Assembly (NCBI RefSeq): GCF_003614435.1
Contig: NZ_CP025546.1
Coordinates: forward strand, 1,674,001-1,738,000
DNA: 64,000 nt
Direction of reading: 5' to 3'
From: Mycobacterium paragordonae
Lineage (GTDB): Bacteria; Actinomycetota; Actinomycetes; Mycobacteriales; Mycobacteriaceae
Positions 8,476 through 16,834 of this stretch are shown in pieces; positions within the stretch are counted from its first letter, which is position 1, and the number at the start of each line of letters is the position of its first letter. The position numbers and the translations under genes are program-made. The notes under the pieces are model-generated. The model had not been told where the DNA came from and did not search any database. It was given only the letters and a program-made list of their open reading frames with translations.

Positions 8476-10914
8476 CTAGGGCGTGGTGCCCTGCTGGAAG
8501 ATGCCGGCGAGGTTGTGGCCGATGTTCTCCATGCCCGACACGAAGTTGTACGCAAGCCCGGCACCCAGATCGCCGACGTTGGCCATGCCCGAAACAGCGT
8601 TGCCGAAATTCGAGAAGCCCGAGGAGATTTGGCCGGTGACGTTGAAGCCCGAGGTGCCAAAGTTGAGGAACGGGAACGGGTTCGTGTTCTGGAAGCCCGA
8701 GACGAAGTCGCCGGTGTTGTAGAAGCCGGAGCTGGCACCGAGGCCCGTGTTGAAGAAGCCCGATGAAGGGGCGGTGGTGGTGTTGAAAAAGCCTGGCGCC
8801 GAGGGGATGTCGAATTGGGTGACCGTGACGGGGGCCGTTGTGATGCTGGGGACGTCGATGGCCGGCGCGTCGAAGGGGAAGATGTTGACGCTCTGAATAA
8901 CCACCGTCGGCGTCAAGGGGCCCGGGGGGATGGTGATTGTCGGCGTGTCGAATCCACCCAGGTTGATGGGGGGAACGGAGAAGCTGTTCGTCGATATGAC
9001 CGGAGTGTTGTAGCCCCCGGGCGCTCCGATGGTGATGATCGGGGCGTTGAATGACGTCAAACCGATCGTTGGCAGGTTGAAAGCGGAGATGAAGCCATTA
9101 GAACCGAATTGAGTTATCTGGTTACCGCTGTCATTCATTGAGAAGTACTTTATTGGAACCCCTGGGTCACCGATGAGAATCGGCGGGATGAAAACGTTGG
9201 TGAGATTGATATAGGTGCCGAGCCCGTCCAATTTCCCGAATGTCTGGGCCGGGTCGCCACCAACTTGGAAGTTGGCGGCAAGCGGAAGATACATGGACGG
9301 TAGTTGTACGAAGGGAAGGTTGAACTGTCCGATCGATATCGTGGGCGCCGTGAAACCGCCTACTGATATCGGTGGTGTCGTGAACTGCGGAATATGCACG
9401 CTCGGAAGGTTGATTCCCGGAATCGTTATCGTCGGGGCCGAGAACCCGCCGATGTGGAAGGAGGGGATTGAGAACTGCGAGTTGTTGATGATCGACGGTA
9501 TGACCATCTTCGGTGCGAAGAAGCCGCTGAGGTGGGCGGACGGGATGTGGATCGGGGGCAGGGTGAGGGCGGGCAGCCCGATTTGAACGTGCAGACTTCC
9601 CTGGAAATTGCCGGTCATGAACATGCCGTTGTCAAAGTTGCCGCTGATGAACATGCCGTTGTTGAAACTGCCGGTGTTGAATGCGCCGGTGTTGACGTTG
9701 CCGGTGTTGTAGGAACCGGTGTTGAAGCTGCCGAGATTGAAGTCGCCCGTGTTCACCCAACCGGGGTTGAAGGAGCCCGTGTTGTAGCTACCCGCGTTGT
9801 AGGCGCCGGTGTTGACGGCACCCGAGTTGAAGAAACCCGTGTTGAGATTTCCGGCGTTGAAGAACCCGGTGCTGGCTAGGCCCGAATTCGCGATGCCCGT
9901 GCTGAAGTCTCCCGAGTTGAAGAAGCCGAAGCTGCCCTTGCCCGAATTGAAGAACCCGACACTGCCGTCACCGGAATTGAACAGACCGAAACTGTTGGCG
10001 CCCGAGTTCAGCTGAATGCCGACCTGGTTGTTGCCGGTCAGTCCGATGCCGATGTTGTGGTCACCTCTGTTGGCGATACCGATGTTGAAGTTGCCCAGGT
10101 TGGCAATGCCCTGGTTGTTGCTGCCCAGATTCCCGAACAAGAGGTTGTGGCTGCCGACGTTTCCGGAGCCGATGTTTCCGTCGCCGATGTTTCCGGATCC
10201 GAAGTTGGAATTGCCGAGGTTCGCGTTGCCGATGTTCCCGAAACCGAAGTTGCCCATGCCGAGGTCGTTCATGCCGGCGTTGGCCAGGCCGAGGGCGAAG
10301 TCAAGTGACCGTGTGCTCGCGGCGGGTAGGGCCGCGGCGGCGGCGGATGCGCCCGCCTGCCCTCCGGTCAGCTGACCCAGCATGCCGGGCAGATTCTGCA
10401 GCGGCCCGGCGATCGGCAGTAAGGCGGCAACAGCGCTGGATGCGTCGGCGTAGTAGGCCACCATCGCGGCCACGTCCTGGGCCCACATCTCCGCATAGTC
10501 GGCCTCGACGGCTGCGATGGCCGGGAAGTTCAGGCCGAACAGGTTTGTCCGCGCGAGCGACGACACCACCAGGCGGTTCAGCGTGACCATGTCGGGGTGC
10601 ACCGTCGCCGCCTGCGCCTTCTCGAACGCGGCCACCATGGTGCGTGCCGCCGAAGCCGTCTGATCGGCTTGCGCGGAAACCGTTGTGAGCCAGCCGACGT
10701 AAGGCGCGGCGGCCTTCATCATCGCCTGCGATGCCGCGCCTTGATAGGACGCCTCAGTCAACGTCGAGGTCACCGAGTCGAAAGACGCTGCAGCCGAACC
10801 TAATTCCGCGGCCAAACTGTCCCACGCCTGCGCCGCGCCGAACAGGGGCTCGGCTCCCGCACCCCCGAATATTTGGGCCGAGTTGATCTCCGGTGGCAAC
10901 ACTAGAAAACTCAT
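8476..10914 (-). CDS. PPE family protein, MPTR subfamily
   Basis: 812 residues from MSFLVLPPEINSAQIF. The PPE domain spans roughly residues 1-180, with the PPE motif near the start and PYVGWLTTVSAQADQTA in the middle. Next come about 230 residues of NxGxGNxG-type pentapeptides such as NTGSFNPGWVNTGDFN, the MPTR signature. A central region of IPxIxLP/IGGF-type strands follows, then a second short run of FNTG repeats. These proteins are ESX-5 substrates placed on the cell surface; the individual function is unknown. I use the ATG at 10914, where the family consensus begins, rather than one twelve codons earlier. It is the upstream gene of a PPE-PE_PGRS tandem. Confidence 0.95.
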   Translation of the reverse strand: MSFLVLPPEINSAQIFGGAGAEPLFGAAQAWDSLAAELGSAAASFDSVTSTLTEASYQGAASQAMMKAAAPYVGWLTTVSAQADQTASAARTMVAAFEKAQAATVHPDMVTLNRLVVSSLARTNLFGLNFPAIAAVEADYAEMWAQDVAAMVAYYADASSAVAALLPIAGPLQNLPGMLGQLTGGQAGASAAAAALPAASTRSLDFALGLANAGMNDLGMGNFGFGNIGNANLGNSNFGSGNIGDGNIGSGNVGSHNLLFGNLGSNNQGIANLGNFNIGIANRGDHNIGIGLTGNNQVGIQLNSGANSFGLFNSGDGSVGFFNSGKGSFGFFNSGDFSTGIANSGLASTGFFNAGNLNTGFFNSGAVNTGAYNAGSYNTGSFNPGWVNTGDFNLGSFNTGSYNTGNVNTGAFNTGSFNNGMFISGNFDNGMFMTGNFQGSLHVQIGLPALTLPPIHIPSAHLSGFFAPKMVIPSIINNSQFSIPSFHIGGFSAPTITIPGINLPSVHIPQFTTPPISVGGFTAPTISIGQFNLPFVQLPSMYLPLAANFQVGGDPAQTFGKLDGLGTYINLTNVFIPPILIGDPGVPIKYFSMNDSGNQITQFGSNGFISAFNLPTIGLTSFNAPIITIGAPGGYNTPVISTNSFSVPPINLGGFDTPTITIPPGPLTPTVVIQSVNIFPFDAPAIDVPSITTAPVTVTQFDIPSAPGFFNTTTAPSSGFFNTGLGASSGFYNTGDFVSGFQNTNPFPFLNFGTSGFNVTGQISSGFSNFGNAVSGMANVGDLGAGLAYNFVSGMENIGHNLAGIFQQGTTP

Positions 10915-11019
10915 CGCCTCAAACCTTCCTTCTCCCAGCACCTTTGGCATGCGGCTCGCTGCGAGACCGCACCGAGCGTCTACAGGGTTTCGCGCTCGGC
11001 GAGCGGGGTAAAGGGGTCG

Positions 11020-11070
11020 AAATACCCAATCAGCGGAACAGCCTGCGCTGGGCCGGCAGTGTGGGTATTT
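11020..11070. repeat. Spaced inverted repeat upstream of the PPE gene
   Basis: AAATACCCA at 11020-11028 and its exact complement TGGGTATTT at 11062-11070 lie in the divergent gap between the PPE gene and the 11130 gene. It could be an operator or a looped RNA element; this is tentative. Confidence 0.35.
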
Positions 11071-11129
11071 ATGACGACGCGCACCAGTGACAGACTTCTG
11101 TCCATCGACCGGCTTTAGGAAGTGATGAC

Positions 11130-11747
11130 TTGGATGGTCTTGAGATGGCCACCGCCGAGCGCACGGACCTGGCTGATCTTCTGGAGACTCTGACGCCCGG
11201 GCAGTGGGAGGCGCCGTCCCTTTGTCAGGGCTGGCGGGTACGGGACGTGGTCGCTCACGTCATGAGCTTCGACGAGGTCAGTCTTCGTGGCATGTTTCGC
11301 CGCGCCATCCGGGGCCGGATCCTCCACATCAACCAGGTGGGTGTTGACGAACTCGCATCTCTCACTACCGAACAGCTCCTGCACAGGCTGCGGGCTCGTC
11401 TGAGGCCACAGGGGCTCGCCACTCTTCTCGGGGGCCGGCTCGCCCTGCTCGACGTCACCATCCATCATCAGGACATCCGCCGTCCGCTGGGTATGCCCCG
11501 CCAGATCCCGGCCGAACGGCTGCGGTGGGTCCTGGGGGCCTGCTTGTGGAGTCCCGAACTGCCGGCGTGGCGCCTCGCCCGCGGTTTACGCCTGACCCCA
11601 ACCGACCTGGACTGGACGCACGGCTCGGGACCGGAAGTCACCGGACCGGCAGAAGCCGTGCTGGTGGCCATCACCGGCCGGCGAAGTGCCATCGGGGAGC
11701 TGGCCGGCCCAGGGCAACCGGTGCTGGCCGGCCGGCTCACCCGCTGA
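11130..11747 (+). CDS. Maleylpyruvate isomerase family mycothiol-dependent enzyme (DinB-like fold)
   Basis: 205 residues of the TIGR03083/DinB-like type. The segments TDLADLLETLTPGQWEAPSLC, QGWRVRDVVAHVMSF and LLDVTIHHQDIRRPLG carry the spaced His residues that bind the metal in this four-helix-bundle fold (HV..., HHQD). Family members use mycothiol as thiol cofactor in isomerase or transferase reactions, or act in detoxification; the substrate here is unknown. A TTG start at 11130 has AGGAAG seven bases upstream; an ATG at 11145 is the alternative. It is divergent from the PPE gene and converges on the LuxR gene. Confidence 0.8.
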   Translation: MDGLEMATAERTDLADLLETLTPGQWEAPSLCQGWRVRDVVAHVMSFDEVSLRGMFRRAIRGRILHINQVGVDELASLTTEQLLHRLRARLRPQGLATLLGGRLALLDVTIHHQDIRRPLGMPRQIPAERLRWVLGACLWSPELPAWRLARGLRLTPTDLDWTHGSGPEVTGPAEAVLVAITGRRSAIGELAGPGQPVLAGRLTR

Positions 11748-11794
11748 GCCCAGTCGGGGCGACCAGCGCGCTTCAAATCATCTGACGTGAAACA

Positions 11795-14611
11795 CTATTG
11801 AGCCAGATGCAGACTCGCGGCCCCGTTGCGTGGGTAGTTCTGCCAGGCCTGCTGCTCCAACAGGCCCAGTTCGATTGCCAGGAGCGTCAACTGTGGGCGA
11901 CGCCGGCGCCCGGTCTTGTCACGGATCCGATCCAGGTGCGATCGCACGGTCCGCAGCGATATGACCAAGGCTTGGGCGATTTGCTGGTCTGTCTTGCCGT
12001 GGGCGAGCAAAGCCAAAAGCTCCAACTCCCGTCGGCTGAGCCGGTGCGCCGGCCGATCCCGCTTCGTCGACGCCACCGCCGGCGTCGAGCCGGCTGCCGC
12101 GAGCCCGTCGTGGTAGCCCGCAGCGATCGCGCGGTAGCCCGCCGCCGAGGCAGCATCGGCGGCCTCCCGGTACAGCGTGACGGCATCCATCGCATCGCCG
12201 CGGTAGGCGGCGAGATCAGCCGCCGCCCCCACGGCCAGGGGATGGCGGTCCGGCCCCAGCGCGGCGCTCACGCAGTGGTCGGCCTCGGCTTCGGACCCGA
12301 CTGCCAGCAACGCGGGCACCACGGTGCTCACGACGAAGGGGTCTTTGGCCAGCACGGGCACGCGTGTCAGCAGGGTTCTCGCCGCATCAGCAGCCGTCTG
12401 GGGGTCCCCGCCCCGGGCGACGGCCAGTTCGACGCGGGTAGGGCCGCAGATGCGGTGCCACCAGCCGTCGCGGGGCCCAAGATCTTCCAGTAGCGCCTCG
12501 GCTTCGGAAAGCCTGCCCTGCTGCAGCCGCACCCAGGCCAAGAGTTCACGCCCGAGGAAGGACGACATCCCGGTGGGAACGGCTTCGGAGGCGTCGAGCA
12601 CAGCCAGGGCGGCCGCCTCGGTTTGATCGATGTCGCCCAGGAATCGGCTTGCCACCGCCTCGATGAGCGACGCCAGCACCTCGGGCGCCGGGCCGACGTT
12701 GAGGGCGCGGGCGCCGCTGCGGATGAGGTCGACGACCGACGCCAGCTCGCCGGCCCGCATCGCCAACGCCTTCTGAAAAACGCTGATGATGATGCCGGCG
12801 CCGAATTCTTCGGGCAACCTCAGGCGCATCGCCTCCGCGACCCCGCGGTCGATCACCGCAATACCCTCGTCGCGGCGCCCCAGCTCACACAGCGCCGCAC
12901 CACGGTAAATCAACGCCGCGGCGCGGGCAGGCTTGGCATCGGACGCCTCGGCGAGCGCCAGCGCGCGATCGGCACACGCGAGACCGGCCGCGCCTTCCAG
13001 GTTGGAGTCGTGCCACATCGCCAGCCGCGCGTACAGCAAGGCCAGATCCGGTCCTGGCAAGGCGTTTTCGAGTATCAGACGCGCCCGCTCGAACGCATCG
13101 AGAGCAGCCTGATGCTCACCAAGGGCCAACTGCACGGAACCCAGGACGATGAGAAGCTTTGCCGTCAAGGCGTTTCCGGCTTCTCCCAGCAGCTCCACCC
13201 CCTCTTGCAGCGGGGCGATCGCGGCCGCCGGGTCCCCACTGGCCAGCAGCATCCGACTCCGCTCGCACAGCAAATTGCTGCGCTCAACAGGATTGACGAC
13301 GTTGACCAGTGCGTGGTCATACAGCGTCGCCGCCTCGGCAAACGCCCCCGCCCGCGACGTCATCTCAGCCGCCTCGGCGCACAGCGGCGCGGCGTCGGCC
13401 GCGCGACCGGCGGCCAACAGGTGACGACCCCGCTCGATCACCGGCGCGGGCGGCACCGTTGCCGCGAGCGCGTCGGCGGCGCGGCTGTGCAACGTCGTGG
13501 CTTCCCAGACCGGCACCGCGTTGCGCACGGCCTCGTAGGTGAGAGCGTGCCGGAACCGCAGCCGGCCGCGGTGGACCGGGTCGGTTTCCACCAGCCGTGC
13601 GCGGGTCGCGGCGGTCAGCGCAGCCCACACCACCGGGGCGCGCAGCCCGGTCAGCTCCGACAGCAACCCGGGATCGAAGGTGCTGCCGAGCACCGCCGCA
13701 GCCATCACGACGCGCTGGTAGTCCGGCTCGAGGTGATCGAGTCGTCGTAAAACGCCCAGCGCCAACGTGTTCGGCAGATGTAGCCCGGAAAGCTCCGAGC
13801 ATTGCCACGCTCCATCACGCCGAAAGACGTGCCCTGATCTGATCGCCGCTTCCAGCAACTCCTCGACGGCATACGGTACACCTTCACTGCGGTGCACCAG
13901 CATGTCGACCAACTCGCTGCTGACACGCTCGACCTCGAGTCGAGCGCACACCAGGCGCTGGACATCTCGTCGGGCCAGTGGCGACAAGTCCACCATGCTG
14001 GCCAGCCCGGCGCGTCGCCACCCGTCGAGCATGACGCGCACCGGGTGGGTCGCACCGCCCTCGTCCGAGCGGTCCGTCACCACCAAGAGCAACGGAAGCT
14101 TGCGGGTGCGCCGAGCGACGAAGTCGATCAGCGCGCGCGTGGATGCGTCAGCCCAATGCACATCCTCGACCACCAACAGCGCACCCGACTGGGCCGCCAC
14201 CGTGCGCAGCACCGTGACCACGCCCTCGAAGAGCTGCAGCCGGATCGGGGCACCGAACAGATCGTCGATCGGGGGCACTCCGTTGGACAGTTCCGGGACG
14301 ATCGCGCCCACCGCGCCGGCCGCCGGCCCGAGCTTTCGTCGAAATTCCGCCACATCGGCTGTCGTCAGGTAGGTATCGATCGCTTCGCAAAAGGGCAGAA
14401 AGGGCAATGCGAGCTCCAGCTCGCGGCACCCACCCCACAGCGCAGCACAGCCGCGCTCCTCGGCCCGGCGGCTGAGTTCACGGGCCAGGCGCGTCTTGCC
14501 CATTCCGGCATCGCCCGCCACCACACGCACCCGGCCCGTTCCCCGCCGGGCATCGTCGAGTGTTTCCTCCAGCGCCGCGAGGTCTGCATCCCTCGCGATC
14601 AGCGGGGTCAC
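11795..14611 (-). CDS. Large AAA-ATPase LuxR-family transcriptional regulator
   Basis: 938 residues. A P-loop NTPase module sits at the N-terminus with Walker A GDAGMGKT (residues 33-40) and a Walker B-like LLVVEDVHWAD. A long alpha-helical, tetratricopeptide-like middle follows (LGEHQAALDAFERARLIL and similar). The C-terminal LuxR helix-turn-helix is LSRRELELLALLAHGKTDQQ then SLRTVRSHLDRI. This is the MalT/LAL architecture, in which ATP and an inducer control DNA binding. The targets are unknown. The GTG start overlaps the TGA of a 20-codon leader frame (bases GTGA), suggesting translational coupling. It converges on the mycothiol-enzyme gene. Confidence 0.92.
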   Translation of the reverse strand: MTPLIARDADLAALEETLDDARRGTGRVRVVAGDAGMGKTRLARELSRRAEERGCAALWGGCRELELALPFLPFCEAIDTYLTTADVAEFRRKLGPAAGAVGAIVPELSNGVPPIDDLFGAPIRLQLFEGVVTVLRTVAAQSGALLVVEDVHWADASTRALIDFVARRTRKLPLLLVVTDRSDEGGATHPVRVMLDGWRRAGLASMVDLSPLARRDVQRLVCARLEVERVSSELVDMLVHRSEGVPYAVEELLEAAIRSGHVFRRDGAWQCSELSGLHLPNTLALGVLRRLDHLEPDYQRVVMAAAVLGSTFDPGLLSELTGLRAPVVWAALTAATRARLVETDPVHRGRLRFRHALTYEAVRNAVPVWEATTLHSRAADALAATVPPAPVIERGRHLLAAGRAADAAPLCAEAAEMTSRAGAFAEAATLYDHALVNVVNPVERSNLLCERSRMLLASGDPAAAIAPLQEGVELLGEAGNALTAKLLIVLGSVQLALGEHQAALDAFERARLILENALPGPDLALLYARLAMWHDSNLEGAAGLACADRALALAEASDAKPARAAALIYRGAALCELGRRDEGIAVIDRGVAEAMRLRLPEEFGAGIIISVFQKALAMRAGELASVVDLIRSGARALNVGPAPEVLASLIEAVASRFLGDIDQTEAAALAVLDASEAVPTGMSSFLGRELLAWVRLQQGRLSEAEALLEDLGPRDGWWHRICGPTRVELAVARGGDPQTAADAARTLLTRVPVLAKDPFVVSTVVPALLAVGSEAEADHCVSAALGPDRHPLAVGAAADLAAYRGDAMDAVTLYREAADAASAAGYRAIAAGYHDGLAAAGSTPAVASTKRDRPAHRLSRRELELLALLAHGKTDQQIAQALVISLRTVRSHLDRIRDKTGRRRRPQLTLLAIELGLLEQQAWQNYPRNGAASLHLAQ

Positions 14612-14670
14612 CGGAACCCGCCAGACTTAACGCTCAGCAGCACGGCGAGAGTCGCGATGGTCTTGTGCAT
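14608..14670 (-). CDS. Possible 20-residue leader peptide in front of the LuxR gene
   Basis: The frame reads MHKTIATLAVLLSVKSGGFR and stops with a TGA overlapping the GTG of the LuxR gene. GAAGGGA lies six bases before the ATG, a better ribosome site than the LuxR start has. The peptide has a hydrophobic middle like a short membrane or signal segment. It could be a translational-coupling leader; no homology is recognised. Confidence 0.45.
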   Translation of the reverse strand: MHKTIATLAVLLSVKSGGFR

Positions 14671-14970
14671 GCCAAATCCCTTCGTTGCACTTCTGCCCGA
14701 ATGCGCAGTGCGGGTTGGTCAAGCTTCAACGACCTACCGGGCTACCGATCCCAAGATCGCGGCGATGGGGCCGGGTACCCGACCGCTAACTCCCGCCGAC
14801 ACCAAGTCACAGTCCAGGTAGCTCACAATCATCGTGCGTGCGAATGTAAATATTCGACACGAATTTAATAGGGGTGAAGTGTGAGCCGGGCAAAGCGTCC
14901 GTCGAGGGTCAGCCGGCTGTCGCCGGATGCCGTTGAAAGCGGCTGGCACCCGAAACGACTTGCACTGCCG
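14671..14970. other. Intergenic region without a recognisable gene
   Basis: Divergence does not apply here: both neighbours read leftward. The only structure I see is a short inverted repeat at 14841-14856 (CGAAT, six bases, ATTCG) in an AT-rich patch that could be the promoter of the leader/LuxR unit. Small open frames here lack ribosome sites and familiar sequence. Confidence 0.5.
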
Positions 14971-15603
14971 TTAGTGCCGCCGCGCAGCGGGCGCTCCTGA
15001 CGACGTGACCGAGTTGACCACGCCCAGCACCATGTCGAGGGTGGCCTGTTCTGCCATCTCCCGCTGCTCACTCGATTCATGTTGCGCGCGTTCAAGATCG
15101 GCGAGCAGAGCGAAGACGACGGTGATCAATCCTCGAGTGCGCAGCGCCCGCAGACTGTCTGGCCGGGGTGGGGCCAGGGCTTCGAGGCGTCGCACGATGA
15201 GGGTGGTCGCGGTCCAGTCGCGCCGGCCCGTGAGGTCGACGCCGGGGTAGTCGCGGATCTTCTCCATGAACCGCGCGTGGAAGCCGGGAGCGCAGGCGCG
15301 CTGATGGTCGAAGACAGGCCCCAGCAGCGCCTGCAGCAGCCCGCGGGCGGTGAAGTCGCGCTCGGCCTCCAGCGCGGCGAGCCGTTGCAGACGTTCCGGT
15401 TCGAACACGCTCTGTCGTGCCTCGATGACGGCGGAGATGAGTTGTTCGCGGGTGCCGAAGTGGTATCGGATCGCGGCGCTGTTTCGCTGTCCCGCTGCCG
15501 CCACAACCTGGCGCAGCGACACCGCGGGACCCTGTTCGGCGATGAGCCGTTCGGCGGTGTCGATGAGCGTCACGCGGGCGGGTTCCTTGCTGCCCTCCTC
15601 CAC
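14971..15603 (-). CDS. TetR-family transcriptional regulator
   Basis: 210 residues. The N-terminal domain reads RVTLIDTAERLIAEQGPAVS, LRQVVAAAGQRNSAAIRYHF and GTREQLISAVIEAR, a standard TetR helix-turn-helix. The C-terminal helical domain should bind a ligand that cannot be predicted. It is divergent from the APH-like gene at 15708, about 100 bases away, with an inverted repeat between, and therefore probably controls that gene and itself. Confidence 0.9.
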   Translation of the reverse strand: MEEGSKEPARVTLIDTAERLIAEQGPAVSLRQVVAAAGQRNSAAIRYHFGTREQLISAVIEARQSVFEPERLQRLAALEAERDFTARGLLQALLGPVFDHQRACAPGFHARFMEKIRDYPGVDLTGRRDWTATTLIVRRLEALAPPRPDSLRALRTRGLITVVFALLADLERAQHESSEQREMAEQATLDMVLGVVNSVTSSGAPAARRH

Positions 15604-15634
15604 GTCGCAGAATCTACCACGAATGTATTGCAGA

Positions 15635-15654
15635 GTTAACCCATATGTATTAAC
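15635..15654. promoter_or_regulatory. Candidate operator between TetR and the APH-like gene
   Basis: GTTAACCCATATGTATTAAC: perfect GTTAA/TTAAC arms ten bases apart. The sequence ATGTATT also occurs twice in direct orientation here. The location in the divergent promoter suits TetR binding. Confidence 0.45.
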
Positions 15655-15707
15655 GTCGGCCGGCGTAAAGGCGGTTGCCGCCGAGACTCTGTCGTGAGGT
15701 TTCTTCG

Positions 15708-16817
15708 ATGCCTGAACTGGGCCACATCCCCACCGATGCGGCGGCGATCACGCGCGACCTGATCGAGCGGTTGATCGGCACCCTGAATCCCGGCGTCGGG
15801 GTGCGCGACCTCCGCATCCGCAGGGTGTGGCAATGGGGCGAAGGCGACGCGGTATCGACATCGGGACGCGTCGATCTGGAGCTGACATATGACGAGGCGG
15901 GTGCCGGTCTGCCGAGGCAGGTCGTGCTGAAGCTCGCGCGCCCCGACCTGCCGGCATATCCGCTGTACCGCAACGAAGTTCAGGTGTACAGCCGTCTTCG
16001 GCCGTGGCGCTTGGTTCGGACGCCGCAGTGCCTGGGGGCGTGGTTCGATGCGGCCACCGGAAGTTTCGGCCTGGCCCTGGAGGACCTCACCGCCCGGGGC
16101 GCACGGTTTCCGTCCGTGGCGTCGTCCCCGTCGTTGACAAGCCTGGAAGATGCCATCGGTCAGCTGGCGGGGTTTCACGCGTGGCACTGGGGAGCCCGTG
16201 CCGACTGGTCGGCTCCGGAGCTCAATTGGGCGCAGACGCACGTTGCGGGTGAATTGCACGATCTGTTCAGCCACCCCGATCTCGTGCCGGCGATGATCGC
16301 CGACGAGGTGGCCGGCAACCTGCACAAGCGGGAATTGGTCCAGTCGGTGGACGAGACCGTGGAGTCGTTGTACGACAAGGTTCAGCTGGTGCAGCGCCAC
16401 CAGTCACAGTTGCAGCAGACCCTGTTGCACGGCGACTGCCACGTGGGCAACACCTTCGTGCTGCCTGATGACTCGATGGGATTCGTGGACTGGCAGCTGA
16501 GCGTCCGCGGCTTTTACATGCACGACCTGTCCTATCTGATCGTCACGGGACTGGATGTCGCGCAACGGCGCGCGCACGAAAGACGGCTCGTCGAGTTGCA
16601 TCTGAGGCTGCTGCGCGGTCACGGCATCGAGGATCTGCCCACGCCCGCCGAGGCGTTCGAGGAGTACCGCCGTGCCCAGGCGTGGAACACCTACATCGGC
16701 TGGCTCACCTGTCCGGTGGCGAACTACGGCTGGGAGATCAACGTGGGAAACCACATTCGGCTGCTGACCGCGTATCGCGACCTGGACAGCGGTCGCGCCA
16801 TCGAAGCGATTCGCTGA
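15708..16817 (+). CDS. Aminoglycoside phosphotransferase (APH)-fold protein
   Basis: 369 residues with the kinase-like APH/choline-kinase fold. The catalytic loop is LLHGDCHVGNTF (Asp and Asn) and the metal-binding DFG-like segment is MGFVDWQLS. In mycobacteria such proteins are usually not true aminoglycoside resistance enzymes; many sit in lipid or CoA-metabolism clusters and may phosphorylate small molecules. No substrate can be assigned. The ATG at 15708 is preferred over a start eleven codons earlier that would reach into the operator region. It is divergent from a TetR gene and ends at a shared terminator with the esterase gene. Confidence 0.85.
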   Translation: MPELGHIPTDAAAITRDLIERLIGTLNPGVGVRDLRIRRVWQWGEGDAVSTSGRVDLELTYDEAGAGLPRQVVLKLARPDLPAYPLYRNEVQVYSRLRPWRLVRTPQCLGAWFDAATGSFGLALEDLTARGARFPSVASSPSLTSLEDAIGQLAGFHAWHWGARADWSAPELNWAQTHVAGELHDLFSHPDLVPAMIADEVAGNLHKRELVQSVDETVESLYDKVQLVQRHQSQLQQTLLHGDCHVGNTFVLPDDSMGFVDWQLSVRGFYMHDLSYLIVTGLDVAQRRAHERRLVELHLRLLRGHGIEDLPTPAEAFEEYRRAQAWNTYIGWLTCPVANYGWEINVGNHIRLLTAYRDLDSGRAIEAIR

Positions 16818-16834
16818 GCCGGGCTGCCCGGCTC
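16816..16834. terminator. Bidirectional hairpin between convergent genes
   Basis: GAGCCGGG, loop CTG, CCCGGCTC: a perfect 8-bp stem overlapping the stop codons of both convergent genes. There is no T run, as is common in mycobacteria. Confidence 0.5.

Noticed and set aside
14734..15000. Short frames between the LuxR and TetR genes (for example 14734-14949 minus, 14881-15000 plus)
   Set aside because: Weak or absent start signals and no familiar sequence.
15708..16817. Antibiotic (aminoglycoside) resistance gene
   Set aside because: Only the kinase-like fold is shown; such APH-fold proteins are abundant in mycobacterial metabolic clusters and the aminoglycoside-specific context is absent.
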